In this document: one piece after another, positions 37,107-47,719 of the stretch
Numbering within the stretch: position 1 is the first letter of the stretch
How the letters are laid out: every line of letters starts with the position of its first letter
The notes under the pieces: generated by a model
Database searches by the model: none
Seen by the model: the letters and a program-made list of their open reading frames with translations, nothing else
What the model was told of the DNA's origin: nothing
Translations under genes and position numbers: made by a program
Origin: Paenibacillus sp. JQZ6Y-1
Lineage (GTDB): Bacteria > Bacillota > Bacilli > Paenibacillales > Paenibacillaceae
Reading direction: 5' to 3'
NCBI RefSeq assembly: GCF_040719145.1
Contig: NZ_JBFDUZ010000001.1
Coordinates: forward strand, 3,162,001 to 3,226,000
DNA: 64,000 nt

Positions 37107-39734
37107 TTATACAGAAGCGACGTGTTGTTTGGCTGCTTCCAGTGCTTCGTTCAGCTTGGATGCATCTTTACCGCCTGCTTGCGCCATATCTGGACGACCG
37201 CCACCGCCGCCGCCGCAGATCGCTGCGACTTCTTTGACCAGCTTACCAGCATGCAGTCCGCGTTCGATACCGGATTTTGGTACTACGACAACAAAGTTTA
37301 CTTTGTCCTCAATCGCCGCTCCAAGTACGAGTACCGCTTCTGGCAATTTACCTTTCAGCTCATCCGCCAGACCACGCAGAGCGTCCATGCTTGGCGCATT
37401 AACTGCGGTTGCCAGCAATTGCGTGCTGCCGACTGTCTCCACTTGATCGGTCAATTGACCCGCTTCGATCAGACTCAGCTTGCTTTGCAGGGATTCATTT
37501 TCACGACCGAGGTCGCGTACTTGCTGGTTCAGCGCTTCGATGCGTTTTGGTACATCGTGTACGTTGGATTTCAGTTGACCCGCTGCCTGTTTCAGGATGT
37601 CCAGCTGGCTATCAAGGAACATGTATGCCAGACGACCAGTTACCGCTTCGATACGGCGTACACCGGAGCCGATGCCGCTTTCGGATACGATTTTGAACAG
37701 ACCGATACGGGATGTGTTGTCTACATGGCAACCGCCGCACAGCTCGATGCTGTAATCGCCGATTTTAACTACACGTACAATATCACCGTATTTCTCGCCG
37801 AACAGTGCCATCGCACCCATTGCTTTCGCTTCGTCGATTGCTGCGTAGTTGATCTCTACATCTAGAGATTTCCAGATTTCCTGATTCACACGACGCTCGA
37901 TATCGACGATCTCTTCTGGTGTTAGACTGCTGAAATGGGAAAAGTCAAAACGCAGACGCTCTGCTTCCACCAAAGAACCTGCCTGATTGGCATGGTTGCC
38001 CAGCACTTCTTTGAGCGCTTTGTGCATCAGGTGAGTTGCGGTATGGTTTTTGATAATATCGTTGCGGTTTGGCTCGTCAACTTGTGCAGTTACAGTATCG
38101 CCGACACCCAGCTCGCCGGAGCTGATCGTTACGATATGCACAGATTGACCACGTGGTGCTTTGAACAGCGTTTCTACCGATGCTTCAACCTTGTCGCTGC
38201 TGAGCAGACCAAGGTCACTCACTTGACCGCCACTCTCTGCGTAGAATGGAGTCACGTCGAGAATCACTTGTGCTGTTTGACCCGCGCCAGCGCTTTGTAC
38301 AAACGCATCATCCACGATGATTGCTGCTACAGTTGATTGAACTGTAAGCTGCTCGTAGCCGATAAATTCGCTCTTCGCATCCAGCTCGGACAATACGCCG
38401 CCTTGAACCTTCATACTGCCACTATCTTGACGAGCTGCACGTGCGCGGTCACGTTGCTCCTGCATAGCTGTATCAAAACCTTCGCGATCCACAGTCAGAC
38501 CGTTTTCCAGTGCATAATCCTCAGTCAGGTCAAATGGGAAACCATAGGTATCATACAGTTTAAAAGCATCTGCGCCGCTAATCGACGTTTGCCCTTTCGC
38601 TTTGGCTTGCTGAGCCAGCTCACCGAGAATATTCAGACCATCAGACAACGTTTCATGGAAGCGTTCCTCTTCGGTGCGAATGATTTTCTCGATATAATCC
38701 TGCTGTTCCACGACAGTTGGATAGTATACGCCCATCACATCGCCTACAGTTTTGACAAGACTGAACAGGAACGGTTTATCCAGACCAATCACTTTCCCGT
38801 AACGAACGGCACGACGTAGCAGACGGCGGATGACATAACCGCGTCCTTCGTTGGATGGCAGTACGCCATCGCCTACTGCAAAGGTAACCGTACGGATATG
38901 GTCAGCGATAACTTTCAGCGCTACATCGGTTTCGTTGTTTTCTTTGTATGTTACACCGGCAATACGCGCGGTTTCTTGAATCATCGGTTGGAACAGATCA
39001 GTGTCAAAGTTGGAATCCACATCCTGCAAGATAGAAGTGAAGCGTTCCAGACCGGCACCAGTATCAATATTTTTGTTTGGAAGCGGCGTGTAGCTGCCGT
39101 CTTTGTTATGGTTAAACTGGGAAAATACGAGGTTCCATACTTCCAAGAAGCGCTCGTTTTCGCCGCCTGGGAACATTTCTGGATCGTTCGGATCAAGCGC
39201 ACCGTAAGCATCGCCGCGATCATAGAAAATCTCGGTACACGGTCCGCATGGACCTTCGCCGATATCCCAGAAGTTGTCTTCGAGCTTGATGATGCGCTCC
39301 GCTGGCAGACCGATTTTCTCGTTCCACAGCTTGAATGCTTCTTCATCCTCTGGATATACGGTTACGGACAGGCGCTCTGGATCAAAGCCGATCCACTCTT
39401 TGCCAGTCAGAAATTCCCATGCCCAAGTGATTGCTTCTTCTTTGAAGTAGTCACCGATGGAGAAGTTACCCAGCATCTCAAAGAATGTATGGTGACGGCG
39501 TGTTTTGCCGACATTCTCAATATCATTTGTACGAATACATTTTTGCGAGTTGGTAATACGCGGATTGTCCGGCTGCACTCGTCCGTCAAAATAAGCTTTC
39601 AACGGTGCCATACCAGCGTTAATCCACAGCAGAGATGGATCATTAATCGGTACAAGTGGCGCACTAGGCTCCACTTTATGTCCTTTGCTCTCGAAAAAAG
39701 CGAGCCATTTGGAACGGATTTCACTTGCTTTCAT
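37107..39734 (-). CDS. alaS: Alanyl-tRNA synthetase
   Basis: Charges tRNA-Ala and edits misacylated Ser/Gly. The 875-residue product has the N-terminal class II catalytic core ([42 protein letters not shown]), the editing domain with zinc ligands HTATHLMH and CGGCHV, and the C-terminal DHHA1 domain with [22 protein letters not shown] precedes the ATG. A 340-base leader with two hairpin-terminators lies upstream. Following genes match the B. subtilis order. Confidence 0.97.
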   Translation of the reverse strand: MKASEIRSKWLAFFESKGHKVEPSAPLVPINDPSLLWINAGMAPLKAYFDGRVQPDNPRITNSQKCIRTNDIENVGKTRRHHTFFEMLGNFSIGDYFKEEAITWAWEFLTGKEWIGFDPERLSVTVYPEDEEAFKLWNEKIGLPAERIIKLEDNFWDIGEGPCGPCTEIFYDRGDAYGALDPNDPEMFPGGENERFLEVWNLVFSQFNHNKDGSYTPLPNKNIDTGAGLERFTSILQDVDSNFDTDLFQPMIQETARIAGVTYKENNETDVALKVIADHIRTVTFAVGDGVLPSNEGRGYVIRRLLRRAVRYGKVIGLDKPFLFSLVKTVGDVMGVYYPTVVEQQDYIEKIIRTEEERFHETLSDGLNILGELAQQAKAKGQTSISGADAFKLYDTYGFPFDLTEDYALENGLTVDREGFDTAMQEQRDRARAARQDSGSMKVQGGVLSELDAKSEFIGYEQLTVQSTVAAIIVDDAFVQSAGAGQTAQVILDVTPFYAESGGQVSDLGLLSSDKVEASVETLFKAPRGQSVHIVTISSGELGVGDTVTAQVDEPNRNDIIKNHTATHLMHKALKEVLGNHANQAGSLVEAERLRFDFSHFSSLTPEEIVDIERRVNQEIWKSLDVEINYAAIDEAKAMGAMALFGEKYGDIVRVVKIGDYSIELCGGCHVDNTSRIGLFKIVSESGIGSGVRRIEAVTGRLAYMFLDSQLDILKQAAGQLKSNVHDVPKRIEALNQQVRDLGRENESLQSKLSLIEAGQLTDQVETVGSTQLLATAVNAPSMDALRGLADELKGKLPEAVLVLGAAIEDKVNFVVVVPKSGIERGLHAGKLVKEVAAICGGGGGGRPDMAQAGGKDASKLNEALEAAKQHVASV

Positions 39735-39880
39735 AAATAGCGAGCCTCCTCAGATGTAGCGTCTAGCATACAGACGCGGAAAATGCGGTGCGTAGGGATG
39801 CACCGGATGTACACAGCGGCGGCAGATGCTGTACGATACAGCCCAACGTGCCTAGTGAACATGCAATGGCCTTGAAATCT

Positions 39881-39946
39881 AAAAAAACGCCCCTGCTCAT
39901 AGATCAGGGACGGTATTCTTGTATTTCCTACAGCGGCTTCTCCCTG
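39881..39946 (-). promoter_or_regulatory. alaS leader: terminator with competing antiterminator
   Basis: On the minus strand CGTCCCTG (39912-39905) pairs with CAGGGGCG (39895-39888) ahead of seven T residues, forming a terminator 150 bases before alaS. The same CCCTG segment can pair instead with CAGGGA at 39946-39941. This mutually exclusive pairing is the hallmark of attenuation. A canonical T-box sequence is not present, so the class is unknown. Confidence 0.6.
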
Positions 39947-39991
39947 CACCTCTTCTTTGATTATGCATATGCCCAGCATAAGCCGAACGGT

Positions 39992-40016
39992 AAAAAAAGA
40001 GGTATGCACAGATACC
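39992..40016 (-). terminator. First hairpin terminator in the alaS leader
   Basis: GGTATCTGTGCATACC forms a short stem followed by TCTTTTTTT on the minus strand, only about 55-75 bases after the likely transcription start. A second hairpin (ATTCCGC / GCGGAAT, 40050-40019) immediately precedes it. Confidence 0.55.
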
Positions 40017-40076
40017 CGATTCCGCCGCAATGGTGCATGCTGCGCGGAATTTCACGATTTTTCAACAACCTATACC

Positions 40077-40105
40077 AGTATATCCAGCGTTTCCGGCTCT
40101 GTCAA
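40077..40105 (-). promoter_or_regulatory. Consensus SigA promoter of alaS
   Basis: TTGACA, 17 bases, TATACT on the minus strand: a near-perfect housekeeping promoter placing the start about 335 bases upstream of alaS. Confidence 0.8.
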
Positions 40106-40268
40106 TGACAGCAGACATGGATACAGACGCGATGAGAGCGTTATCGTTTCTTCTAAAAAGGCACTGCCAAAACGTTCTGTATCGCTTGTGACAGATGATG
40201 GTAACCGCCCTGCGTTTGAACCTCTGTGTATAGGGTGGTAGCACTTGCTACATCAGTCATCCAAGCCA

Positions 40269-40318
40269 AAAAACCGCGACTCGACGACATACGATGTTCG
40301 TATGCCATCGGTCGCGGC
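40269..40318 (-). terminator. Terminator after the zinc-ribbon gene
   Basis: CCGCGAC / GTCGCGG stem with an inner ATACGAACATCGTAT hairpin, then six T residues on the minus strand. It separates alaS from the upstream genes. Confidence 0.9.
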
Positions 40319-40415
40319 GATGTTCAGTCATGAGCTGCTACCATGGTATGTATGGAATTGCGACTGTCCAGCATAAATGCCCCGACCGCTTTCCTTGCTG
40401 CGTAATACCTACATT

Positions 40416-40619
40416 TTAGGAGGATAACGAAATGGATGCTGCTGCTAGCGGCTGTTCGACGAACAGATCGTCCAGCGAGCTAAGCGTGCCATCCTCTTCG
40501 ACTTGGTACACAGACATCTTTCCATTATTTACAGTCAATTCGATAAAACAGCCCCAGCAATAAAATTGATGCGAGCCAATCTTGCCGATATCTTTAGAAC
40601 TACAGTTTGGACATTTCAT
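40416..40619 (-). CDS. Small zinc-ribbon protein
   Basis: A 67-residue protein with CPNC and CWGC, the two knuckles of a zinc ribbon, separated by about 15 residues, then a short beta-rich tail and acidic segment. It occupies the position of B. subtilis yrzR, just upstream of alaS and downstream of the PRC-barrel gene. No known function; nucleic-acid or protein binding is a guess from the fold. Confidence 0.8.
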   Translation of the reverse strand: MKCPNCSSKDIGKIGSHQFYCWGCFIELTVNNGKMSVYQVEEDGTLSSLDDLFVEQPLAAASISLSS

Positions 40620-40779
40620 TCCGCGCTCACCCTATCCGTCTACAAGTTTGGGCAGCTGGCTTGCTGTAAGGCATGATTCTTTCATACCCGTACCGTATGT
40701 ATACGCGGCACGGACGCGCCTCGGCTTACGAAGCGCGTCCGCAGCATATGATTCCGGCCGCTGCTGTGCCAGCTACAGT

Positions 40780-41289
40780 TTACAGGCATTCCTCCAGCCG
40801 CTGACCACTGGCGATGGGTGCCATAATGGCGCTTTCACCAAATGCAACCTGCGTGCTGATCGGAAGCCATTTTCTTCCGCCAATCAGATCGGAGATAAAA
40901 CCGTCGCTAATTTCGATCCCGGTAATGCTTTTACCCAGTTCAGGATTAAAGTAAACATCGGACACATAGCCGAGGATCGCTCCATCACCAGTAAGGACAG
41001 GCAATTCTTTCAATTTGCTGTTCCCGATTAAAAATGTATGCTGAATATCGTCAGCCGCCTTTTGGCGGACTGCATGTTGATTGCGAATCATAATGGCATC
41101 ATTGCCGCAGCTCACAACATCCTCCCATTTCACCGTACGGACCTGGAGTGAGAACAGCCCCTTACCTTCCAGCTCGAAGCCGTATACCGACCAGTCCTCC
41201 GTAATGATAAAATCGTGGATCTTGCCCAGCTGTTTGCCGTCTTCCACATCAAATACAGCGAGTCCTATCATGCTTTGCACCTTTAACAC
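40780..41289 (-). CDS. PRC-barrel domain protein (YrrD-like)
   Basis: A GTG at 41289 preceded by GAGGAGG at ideal spacing gives 169 residues; a longer ORF from 41346 lacks a ribosome site. Two PRC-barrel units are visible: SMIGLAVFDVEDGKQLGKIHDFIITEDW near the start (in part) and LPVLTGDGAILGYVSDVYFNP in the second half. PRC barrels bind RNA or act as adaptors; the B. subtilis homologue YrrD is associated with sporulation and envelope but its role is unclear. Located between iscS and the zinc-ribbon gene. Confidence 0.82.
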   Translation of the reverse strand: MLKVQSMIGLAVFDVEDGKQLGKIHDFIITEDWSVYGFELEGKGLFSLQVRTVKWEDVVSCGNDAIMIRNQHAVRQKAADDIQHTFLIGNSKLKELPVLTGDGAILGYVSDVYFNPELGKSITGIEISDGFISDLIGGRKWLPISTQVAFGESAIMAPIASGQRLEECL

Positions 41290-41410
41290 TTTCAGGACCT
41301 CCTCAGCGCACATTTTGCGCGGGTACGGAAACCGGAACATGCTCATGTCCGGAGATGGCAGCGCCCGACATCTATCCTCCCTTATTCACCATACAGGGGA
41401 GTCCTTAACA

Positions 41411-42556
41411 TCATTTACGTATCCGTTGTAAAATGGTTGCAATTTTCTGTGCGGTTTGTTCAATTTCTTGTGTAGTATTACCCAGCCCAAAGCTAAAACG
41501 AATCGCCGATTGTTGTACATTTTGTGGTAAATTCATCGCCTGTAGTACATGAGATAATTCCAGCGATCCAGAGGTGCATGCCGAACCGCTTGCCGCGGCA
41601 ATTTGCTCCATATCGAGATTCATGAGCATCGTTTCGCTGGTCGTGCCGGGAAAGCTCACATTAAGAATATGCGGCAGCGATTGCTCTAGCGGCGTATTGA
41701 TTACAAATGCTTCTCTGCCTGCCTTCTCTTCCAGCTGCTCCAGAAAATGACGACGCAGTAATGCCAGCTCGTTATGACGCTGCTCCAGCTTGTCGGTCGC
41801 TAGCTCCACCGCTTTGCCAAAACCAGCAATTCCAGCAAGATTCTCAGTACCTGCACGACGCTTGCGTTCCTGCAAACCACCATGCAGCAGCGGCTCCAGC
41901 TTGGTTCCTTGCCGTACATACAGCGCACCGATGCCTTGCGGGCCGTTAATCTTATGCGCGGAGAAGCTGATCATATCAACGGGAAGCTCATTACAGTTGA
42001 TCATCACACCGCCCAGAGCCTGCACTGCATCCGTGTGAAACAGAATGCTATGCTCACGCGCCAGCTGTCCGATCTCCTCAATCGGCTGCAGAGTGCCAAC
42101 TTCATTATTGCCAAACATAATGCTGATTAGAATCGTATCTGGGCGAATCGCAGCGCGCAGCTCATCTAGCGATACGCGACCGTGTGGATCGACTGGCAAA
42201 TAGGTGATTGTGTACCCACGCTTCTCTAGCACCTCACATGCGTGCAGCACCGCATGATGCTCAATCTGCGATGTGATGATATGACGTCCCTGCTCCTTCA
42301 GCGCTTCCGCTACGCCGAACAATGCCAGATTGTCGCTCTCTGTGCCGCCTGCTGTAAATACGAGTTCATTGGGATGGCAGCCGAGTCGATTCGAGATCAG
42401 ATCGCGCGCTCGACTGACGATCTGCTTGGCAGCACGTCCAAAGGAATGGACGCTGGACGCATTGCCATGTGTACCGGTCATTACATTTAGCATGTGTTGT
42501 GCTACTTCTGGATGTACTGGTGTAGAAGCAGCATGGTCAAGATAGATTGGAGTCAT
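41411..42556 (-). CDS. iscS: Cysteine desulfurase, IscS/NifS type (YrvO)
   Basis: PLP enzyme releasing sulfur from cysteine; YrvO in B. subtilis supplies sulfur to MnmA for tRNA 2-thiouridine. The 381-residue product has FHTDAVQALGG, the PLP lysine in SAHKINGPQGIGALYV, and the persulfide cysteine loop SGSACTSGSLELSHVL. AAGGTG precedes the ATG. It follows cymR after a terminator-like hairpin. mnmA, its expected partner, lies about 0.9 kb away in the opposite direction. Confidence 0.94.
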   Translation of the reverse strand: MTPIYLDHAASTPVHPEVAQHMLNVMTGTHGNASSVHSFGRAAKQIVSRARDLISNRLGCHPNELVFTAGGTESDNLALFGVAEALKEQGRHIITSQIEHHAVLHACEVLEKRGYTITYLPVDPHGRVSLDELRAAIRPDTILISIMFGNNEVGTLQPIEEIGQLAREHSILFHTDAVQALGGVMINCNELPVDMISFSAHKINGPQGIGALYVRQGTKLEPLLHGGLQERKRRAGTENLAGIAGFGKAVELATDKLEQRHNELALLRRHFLEQLEEKAGREAFVINTPLEQSLPHILNVSFPGTTSETMLMNLDMEQIAAASGSACTSGSLELSHVLQAMNLPQNVQQSAIRFSFGLGNTTQEIEQTAQKIATILQRIRK

Positions 42557-42675
42557 TTCAGTTCACCTTGTCTTTCCTTTTATATTGTAAAGTTTCTGCA
42601 AAAGAAGCTTCTATATCAAATTAACGAAGATTCACTACATTATATGCCTGCGCCCTTCATCTCGCTAGACACAAC

Positions 42676-42725
42676 AAAAAACGGAAGAGCCCGCAGCGCA
42701 GTGGCGACGGTTCTTCCGCTTTTTC
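42676..42725 (-). terminator. Terminator between cymR and iscS
   Basis: CGGAAGA / TCTTCCG stem with a GC-rich 23-base loop, A- and T-runs on both sides. It lies 65 bases beyond the cymR stop and suggests iscS is mostly separately transcribed. Confidence 0.75.
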
Positions 42726-42789
42726 CGATTTCATGATCTCAGTGTGCTGCTTATGCTATGCAACAACGCATACCAGACAGCGACGTGGA

Positions 42790-43209
42790 TCAAATATAGA
42801 ACATGTAATTGTCTTCCGCACCTTCATCCTGATAACTGATCAGGTCTTTGAGGGTGGTGGAATCGATCACGCTGGCGATGGCGTCACGGATTTGCATCCA
42901 CAGATGACGCTTGGCTGCCACGTCCTCATCGGTAAAATCAACGACCGAAACCGGTCCTTCCAGCACGCGGATCACTTCGCCTGCTGTAATCTGCTCCGGC
43001 TCGCGGGACAGAATATAGCCGCCGTATGCGCCACGAATACTTTTCACCAGACCCGCATTACGCAGCGGAGCGATCAGTTGCTCCAAATAATGCTCGGACA
43101 GCTGGTTTCGCTCAGCAATACTTTTTAAAGAAGTGGGACCTTCGCCAAAACGCGAAGCCAGCTCCATCATAATCGTCAGACCGTAACGTCCTTTGGTTGA
43201 AATTTTCAT
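42790..43209 (-). CDS. cymR: Rrf2-family regulator CymR
   Basis: Master repressor of cysteine metabolism in Bacillales. The ATG at 43209 behind GAGGTG gives 139 residues. The winged helix spans about 1-65 (MKISTKGRYGLTIMMELA, SEHYLEQLIAPLRNAGLV, SIRGAYGGYIL) and the dimerisation helix contains DAIASVIDSTTLKDL, ending YMFYI. It lacks the Fe-S cysteine cluster of IscR, as CymR does. Position next to iscS agrees with B. subtilis cymR-yrvO-trmU. Confidence 0.94.
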   Translation of the reverse strand: MKISTKGRYGLTIMMELASRFGEGPTSLKSIAERNQLSEHYLEQLIAPLRNAGLVKSIRGAYGGYILSREPEQITAGEVIRVLEGPVSVVDFTDEDVAAKRHLWMQIRDAIASVIDSTTLKDLISYQDEGAEDNYMFYI

Positions 43210-43266
43210 AATGTGCACCTCGTCTCTATTATGACCAAACGCATGAATATTGTCGCTTTATTGTTA

Positions 43267-43295
43267 TTGCTTTATTTCACAAACCCAATTATAAT
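43267..43295 (+). promoter_or_regulatory. SigA-like promoter of mnmA
   Basis: TTGCTT, 17 bases, TATAAT on the plus strand, about 200 bases upstream of mnmA in the divergent region with cymR. Confidence 0.55.
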
Positions 43296-43379
43296 TAGCA
43301 GTTGCACATCAGCTATGCATTTCCAATAATTCAGTGTATTCCGATCATTATTCTATCTTATCGTAACACAGATGAATAG

Positions 43380-44624
<1,245 letters not shown>

Positions 44625-44762
44625 GATCAGACACAATCTATGGAATATGGAGCTTCAGCATTACGTGTACGTACTACCCTGAGAATACAATAGGTCATAC
44701 TTGTAAGACGTGAGTAGCATGACTGAGTATGAAAGGATAAGCAAGCAATACGTTAGACCTTC

Positions 44763-44816
44763 AACCTTCCGCTATATCGTTTGCCTTCTTGGGAACGAGA
44801 CAGCGGAAGGTTTTTG
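44763..44816 (+). terminator. Terminator after mnmA
   Basis: AACCTTCCGCT / AGCGGAAGGTT stem with a 28-base loop and five T residues, about 140 bases past mnmA. The rest of the 471-base gap 44625-45095 holds the regulator promoter and no credible ORF. Confidence 0.85.
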
Positions 44817-45044
44817 CTATCATCGCTGAATGATGATAGGTGTGTATGTAATGCGCCATAAACAGTAATCAACCTCTGACATCGTTTACGGGATAGAAAG
44901 ATACATCCTTCCTCTCAGATATTCAGTCATTAAAGCATGTGATATTTGTTCTATCATGCACGGTTGTTTCTGTATGGGGTGCATGTATCTGTAGATTCAT
45001 TCATCTGTACATTCACTTATTTGTAGGTCAGGCGCTTTTCTTCT

Positions 45045-45069
45045 TTTGCCTCTAGGCAAATGGTATACT
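45045..45069 (+). promoter_or_regulatory. Promoter of the LacI regulator with palindrome
   Basis: TGGTATACT (extended -10, TATACT at 45064-45069) lies 27 bases before the start codon. A 7-bp palindrome TTTGCCT-CT-AGGCAAA (45045-45060) covers the -35 area, a natural place for autoregulation, although its sequence differs from the operators in front of the permease gene. Confidence 0.5.
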
Positions 45070-45095
45070 ATAAAGAAAAAAACGGAGGCTGCCGC

Positions 45096-46079
45096 ATGAA
45101 AGCCAAGCTGGAAGATGTTGCCCGACTCGCCGGCGTCTCGCCGACAACAGTGTCGCGCATGATGAACAACCGAGGTTATGTCAGTGAAGCAACCAAAACC
45201 AAAGTACGTAGCGCAATGGAGGAATTGAATTATTTTCCTAACGATATTGCGCGTTCGCTATTCAACAAGCGTACCCATCTGATCGGACTGATCCTGCCAA
45301 CGACAGCGAATCCGTTTTTTGGAGAGCTGTCGTTTCATATTGAGAATCTATGTGCTGCGCATGGGCTAAAAGTGCTGCTGTGCAACAGCTTGAATCGAAT
45401 CGACAAGGAAGAACAATATGCCGAGATGCTGATGCGCAATCAGGTGGATGGCATTATTGTCGGTACGCATAACCGAGGGATTTTGAATTATAAACGTGCC
45501 AATTTGGCGGTAGTTGCCATCGACCGTTATTTGTCCGATACGATTCCGGTAGTCAGTTCCGACAATTATGAGGGTGGACGACTGGCAACACAGCGCTTGA
45601 TCGACGGCGGCTGTCAGCATATTATCCATTTTAACGGACCTGCCGAGTTGGAAACCCCTGCACAGCTGCGCCGCAAGGCTTTTGAGGATGTGATGCAGCA
45701 GCATGGATTGCCGCATCATACGTATGAGATTGAATTGCCACTCGATCGGGACGATCAGTTAAAGCACATTCGCCTTGCCTTGGACGAGCATCCTGAAGTG
45801 GATGGCATATTCGCCAGCAATGATATGATTGCAGCGTCGGTTATATACGAAGCCGGTGTACGCGGTATCCGTATTCCAGAGGATCTGAAATTGGTCGGTT
45901 ATGACGGCACAAATGTGATCTCGTCTGCGATTCCGCAGCTGACTACGATCCGTCAGCCGATTGAAGAGATTGCACGCACTGCCATTGAAGTATTATTGCG
46001 TGAAATTGACGGTGAATTTGATGAAGCCCAGCGGCAGACGATTTTGCCTGTAGCATTGTATGACGGCTCCACCGCTTAA
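45096..46079 (+). CDS. LacI-family repressor, probable sucrose regulator
   Basis: A 327-residue LacI/GalR protein from ATG 45096 behind CGGAGG. The N-terminal helix-turn-helix is LEDVARLAGVSPTTVSRMMN, followed by the hinge with SLFNKRTHLIGLILPTTANPFF, and a periplasmic-binding-protein-like core with GIFASNDMIAAS and GYDGTNV near the end. It lies directly upstream of the sucrose permease and GH32 genes in the same direction. A sucrose- or fructose-responsive repressor (ScrR-like) is inferred from context. It has its own terminator, so the target genes have a separate promoter. Confidence 0.88.
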   Translation: MKAKLEDVARLAGVSPTTVSRMMNNRGYVSEATKTKVRSAMEELNYFPNDIARSLFNKRTHLIGLILPTTANPFFGELSFHIENLCAAHGLKVLLCNSLNRIDKEEQYAEMLMRNQVDGIIVGTHNRGILNYKRANLAVVAIDRYLSDTIPVVSSDNYEGGRLATQRLIDGGCQHIIHFNGPAELETPAQLRRKAFEDVMQQHGLPHHTYEIELPLDRDDQLKHIRLALDEHPEVDGIFASNDMIAASVIYEAGVRGIRIPEDLKLVGYDGTNVISSAIPQLTTIRQPIEEIARTAIEVLLREIDGEFDEAQRQTILPVALYDGSTA

Positions 46080-46153
46080 AGGATGTAATAATCTGCTGTT
46101 TATATGATCACATGATTAACATGATGTAAGCTTGATCCATGATGCTACCGTAG

Positions 46154-46177
46154 CGCCTTCGATGAAGGCGTTTTTTT
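46154..46177 (+). terminator. Terminator after the LacI regulator
   Basis: CGCCTTC / GAAGGCG stem with a 3-base loop and seven T residues. Confidence 0.9.
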
Positions 46178-46196
46178 ATGCAAGTATATATTTTTA

Positions 46197-46235
46197 TGTC
46201 ATCCGGTTGACATATGAAACCGGTTGACATACAAT
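46197..46235 (+). promoter_or_regulatory. Promoter with two LacI-type operators for the sucrose permease
   Basis: TTGACA (46207-46212), 17 bases, TACAAT (46230-46235) is a consensus SigA promoter. Two CCGG-centred palindromes overlap it: TGTCATCCGGTTGACA (46197-46212), covering the -35, and TGAAACCGGTTGACA (46215-46229), filling the spacer. This is typical of LacI-family repression and fits the adjacent regulator. Confidence 0.75.
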
Positions 46236-46276
46236 TCATTCAAGAAAGCACTTACATGAATGAAGGAGCGAGCGAT

Positions 46277-47521
46277 ATGCCTGTATCAAAAAGCCTGTAC
46301 TGGAAGCTAAGCCTTTACTTTTTCTTCTTTTTCGTTTGTTGGTCGTCCAGCTATTCTCTGTTCTCCATCTGGCTCGGTCAGGAGATGAAGCTGACGGGGG
46401 CGCAAACGGGTCTGATCTTCTCTGTAAACGCTATCTTCGCGCTATGCGCCCAACCACTCTACGGCTTTATTTCCGATAAAATCGGTCTTCGTCGTAATAT
46501 CTTGCTGTTTATTAGCTTATTGCTGGTGTTCACAGGACCATTTTTCGTTTTTGTCTACGGTCCATTATTACAGGTGAATGTATGGCTGGGCGCGATTGTC
46601 GGCGGATTGTTTCTGAGCGTTGGGTTTCTGGCTGGGGTTGGCGCCATCGAAACATATGTGGAAAAGGTCAGCCGCAAGTACGGTTTTGAATACGGTCGCT
46701 CGCGGATGTGGGGTTCACTCGGTTGGGCAGCAGCGACGTTCTTTGCAGGACAGCTGTTCAATCTGAATCCCAATATCAACTTCTGGATTTCATCCATTTC
46801 GGCGGTTATTCTAGTTGGCATCATCCTATCGGTACGCATCCATGTCACGGAAACAGAATTGGAAAAGGCAGCTTCGGTTACGCTCAAGGATATTGGACAT
46901 TTGTTCACGATGCGTCCGTTCTGGTACTTTATGCTGTACGTGATCGGTGTTGCCTGTGTGTACGGAGTATATGATCAACAATTTCCAATCTACTATTCAT
47001 CGTTATTCCCTTCTCATGAGATTGGTAATCAGGTATATGGTTATTTGAACTCGTTTCAGGTATTTCTGGAAGCAGGCATGATGTTCATGGCTCCTTTTAT
47101 CGTGAACAAGCTGGGGGCGAAGAAATCGCTGATTCTCGCTGGGTTGCTGATGGCGCTGCGCATTATCGGCTCTGGTCTAGTATTTGAGCCGATTGGTATC
47201 TCGGCAGTGAAGCTCATTCACGCGCTGGAATTGCCGATTATGCTGATTGCTACTTTCAAATATCTGGCGGCGCATTTTGATACTCGTCTCTCTTCCATTC
47301 TGTATCTGGTTGGCTTCCAATTCGCTTCCCAAGTCGGTCAGGCAGTGCTGTCACCGATTGCCGGATCGTTGTATGACGATATTGGCTTCCGCTATACCTA
47401 TCTGGTGATGGGTGCGCTGGTGCTGCTGTTCACACTGATCTCCATCTTCACCCTATTTAACGATAAAACTAAGACGCCCCAGCTGAACGGGCAGTTAGAG
47501 CCACAGCAGCAGTTAACATAA
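46277..47521 (+). CDS. LacY/CscB-type MFS sugar-proton symporter
   Basis: A 414-residue membrane protein from ATG 46277 (GAAGGAG upstream) with 12 predicted helices, belonging to the oligosaccharide:H+ symporter family. Features: N-terminal FFFFFVCWSSSYSLFSIWLG, the loop motif GFISDKIGLRRN after helix 2, and YGRSRMWGSLGWA before helix 5. Between a LacI regulator and a GH32 hydrolase it most likely imports sucrose without phosphorylation, as CscB does. Raffinose or other fructosides remain possible. Confidence 0.88.
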   Translation: MPVSKSLYWKLSLYFFFFFVCWSSSYSLFSIWLGQEMKLTGAQTGLIFSVNAIFALCAQPLYGFISDKIGLRRNILLFISLLLVFTGPFFVFVYGPLLQVNVWLGAIVGGLFLSVGFLAGVGAIETYVEKVSRKYGFEYGRSRMWGSLGWAAATFFAGQLFNLNPNINFWISSISAVILVGIILSVRIHVTETELEKAASVTLKDIGHLFTMRPFWYFMLYVIGVACVYGVYDQQFPIYYSSLFPSHEIGNQVYGYLNSFQVFLEAGMMFMAPFIVNKLGAKKSLILAGLLMALRIIGSGLVFEPIGISAVKLIHALELPIMLIATFKYLAAHFDTRLSSILYLVGFQFASQVGQAVLSPIAGSLYDDIGFRYTYLVMGALVLLFTLISIFTLFNDKTKTPQLNGQLEPQQQLT

Positions 47522-47719
47522 ATGCCAGCTCTAAATCATATCTTTGCCTTGGTCATTTCGTGGTTTGATAGTTTCAGATGTGTACAGTTATATAGTCCCT
47601 TAGTTCTGCACTATCTTACTTTCAACATTCTAGCGTTGCAGAATTCCCGAATTTCCTAGCATCATCGAATGCGAAGATCATCGTTCTCAACTGCTTAATA
47701 CATTCAAGGAGGAACATCT

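Noticed and set aside
40230-40245. GGGTGGTAGCAC, resembling a T-box core on the plus strand
   Set aside because: No plus-strand synthetase or amino-acid gene follows, there is no terminator in the right place, and the alaS gene is on the other strand.
42790-43209. IscR instead of CymR
   Set aside because: The protein lacks the three-cysteine Fe-S cluster region of IscR and has the CymR-type C-terminus.
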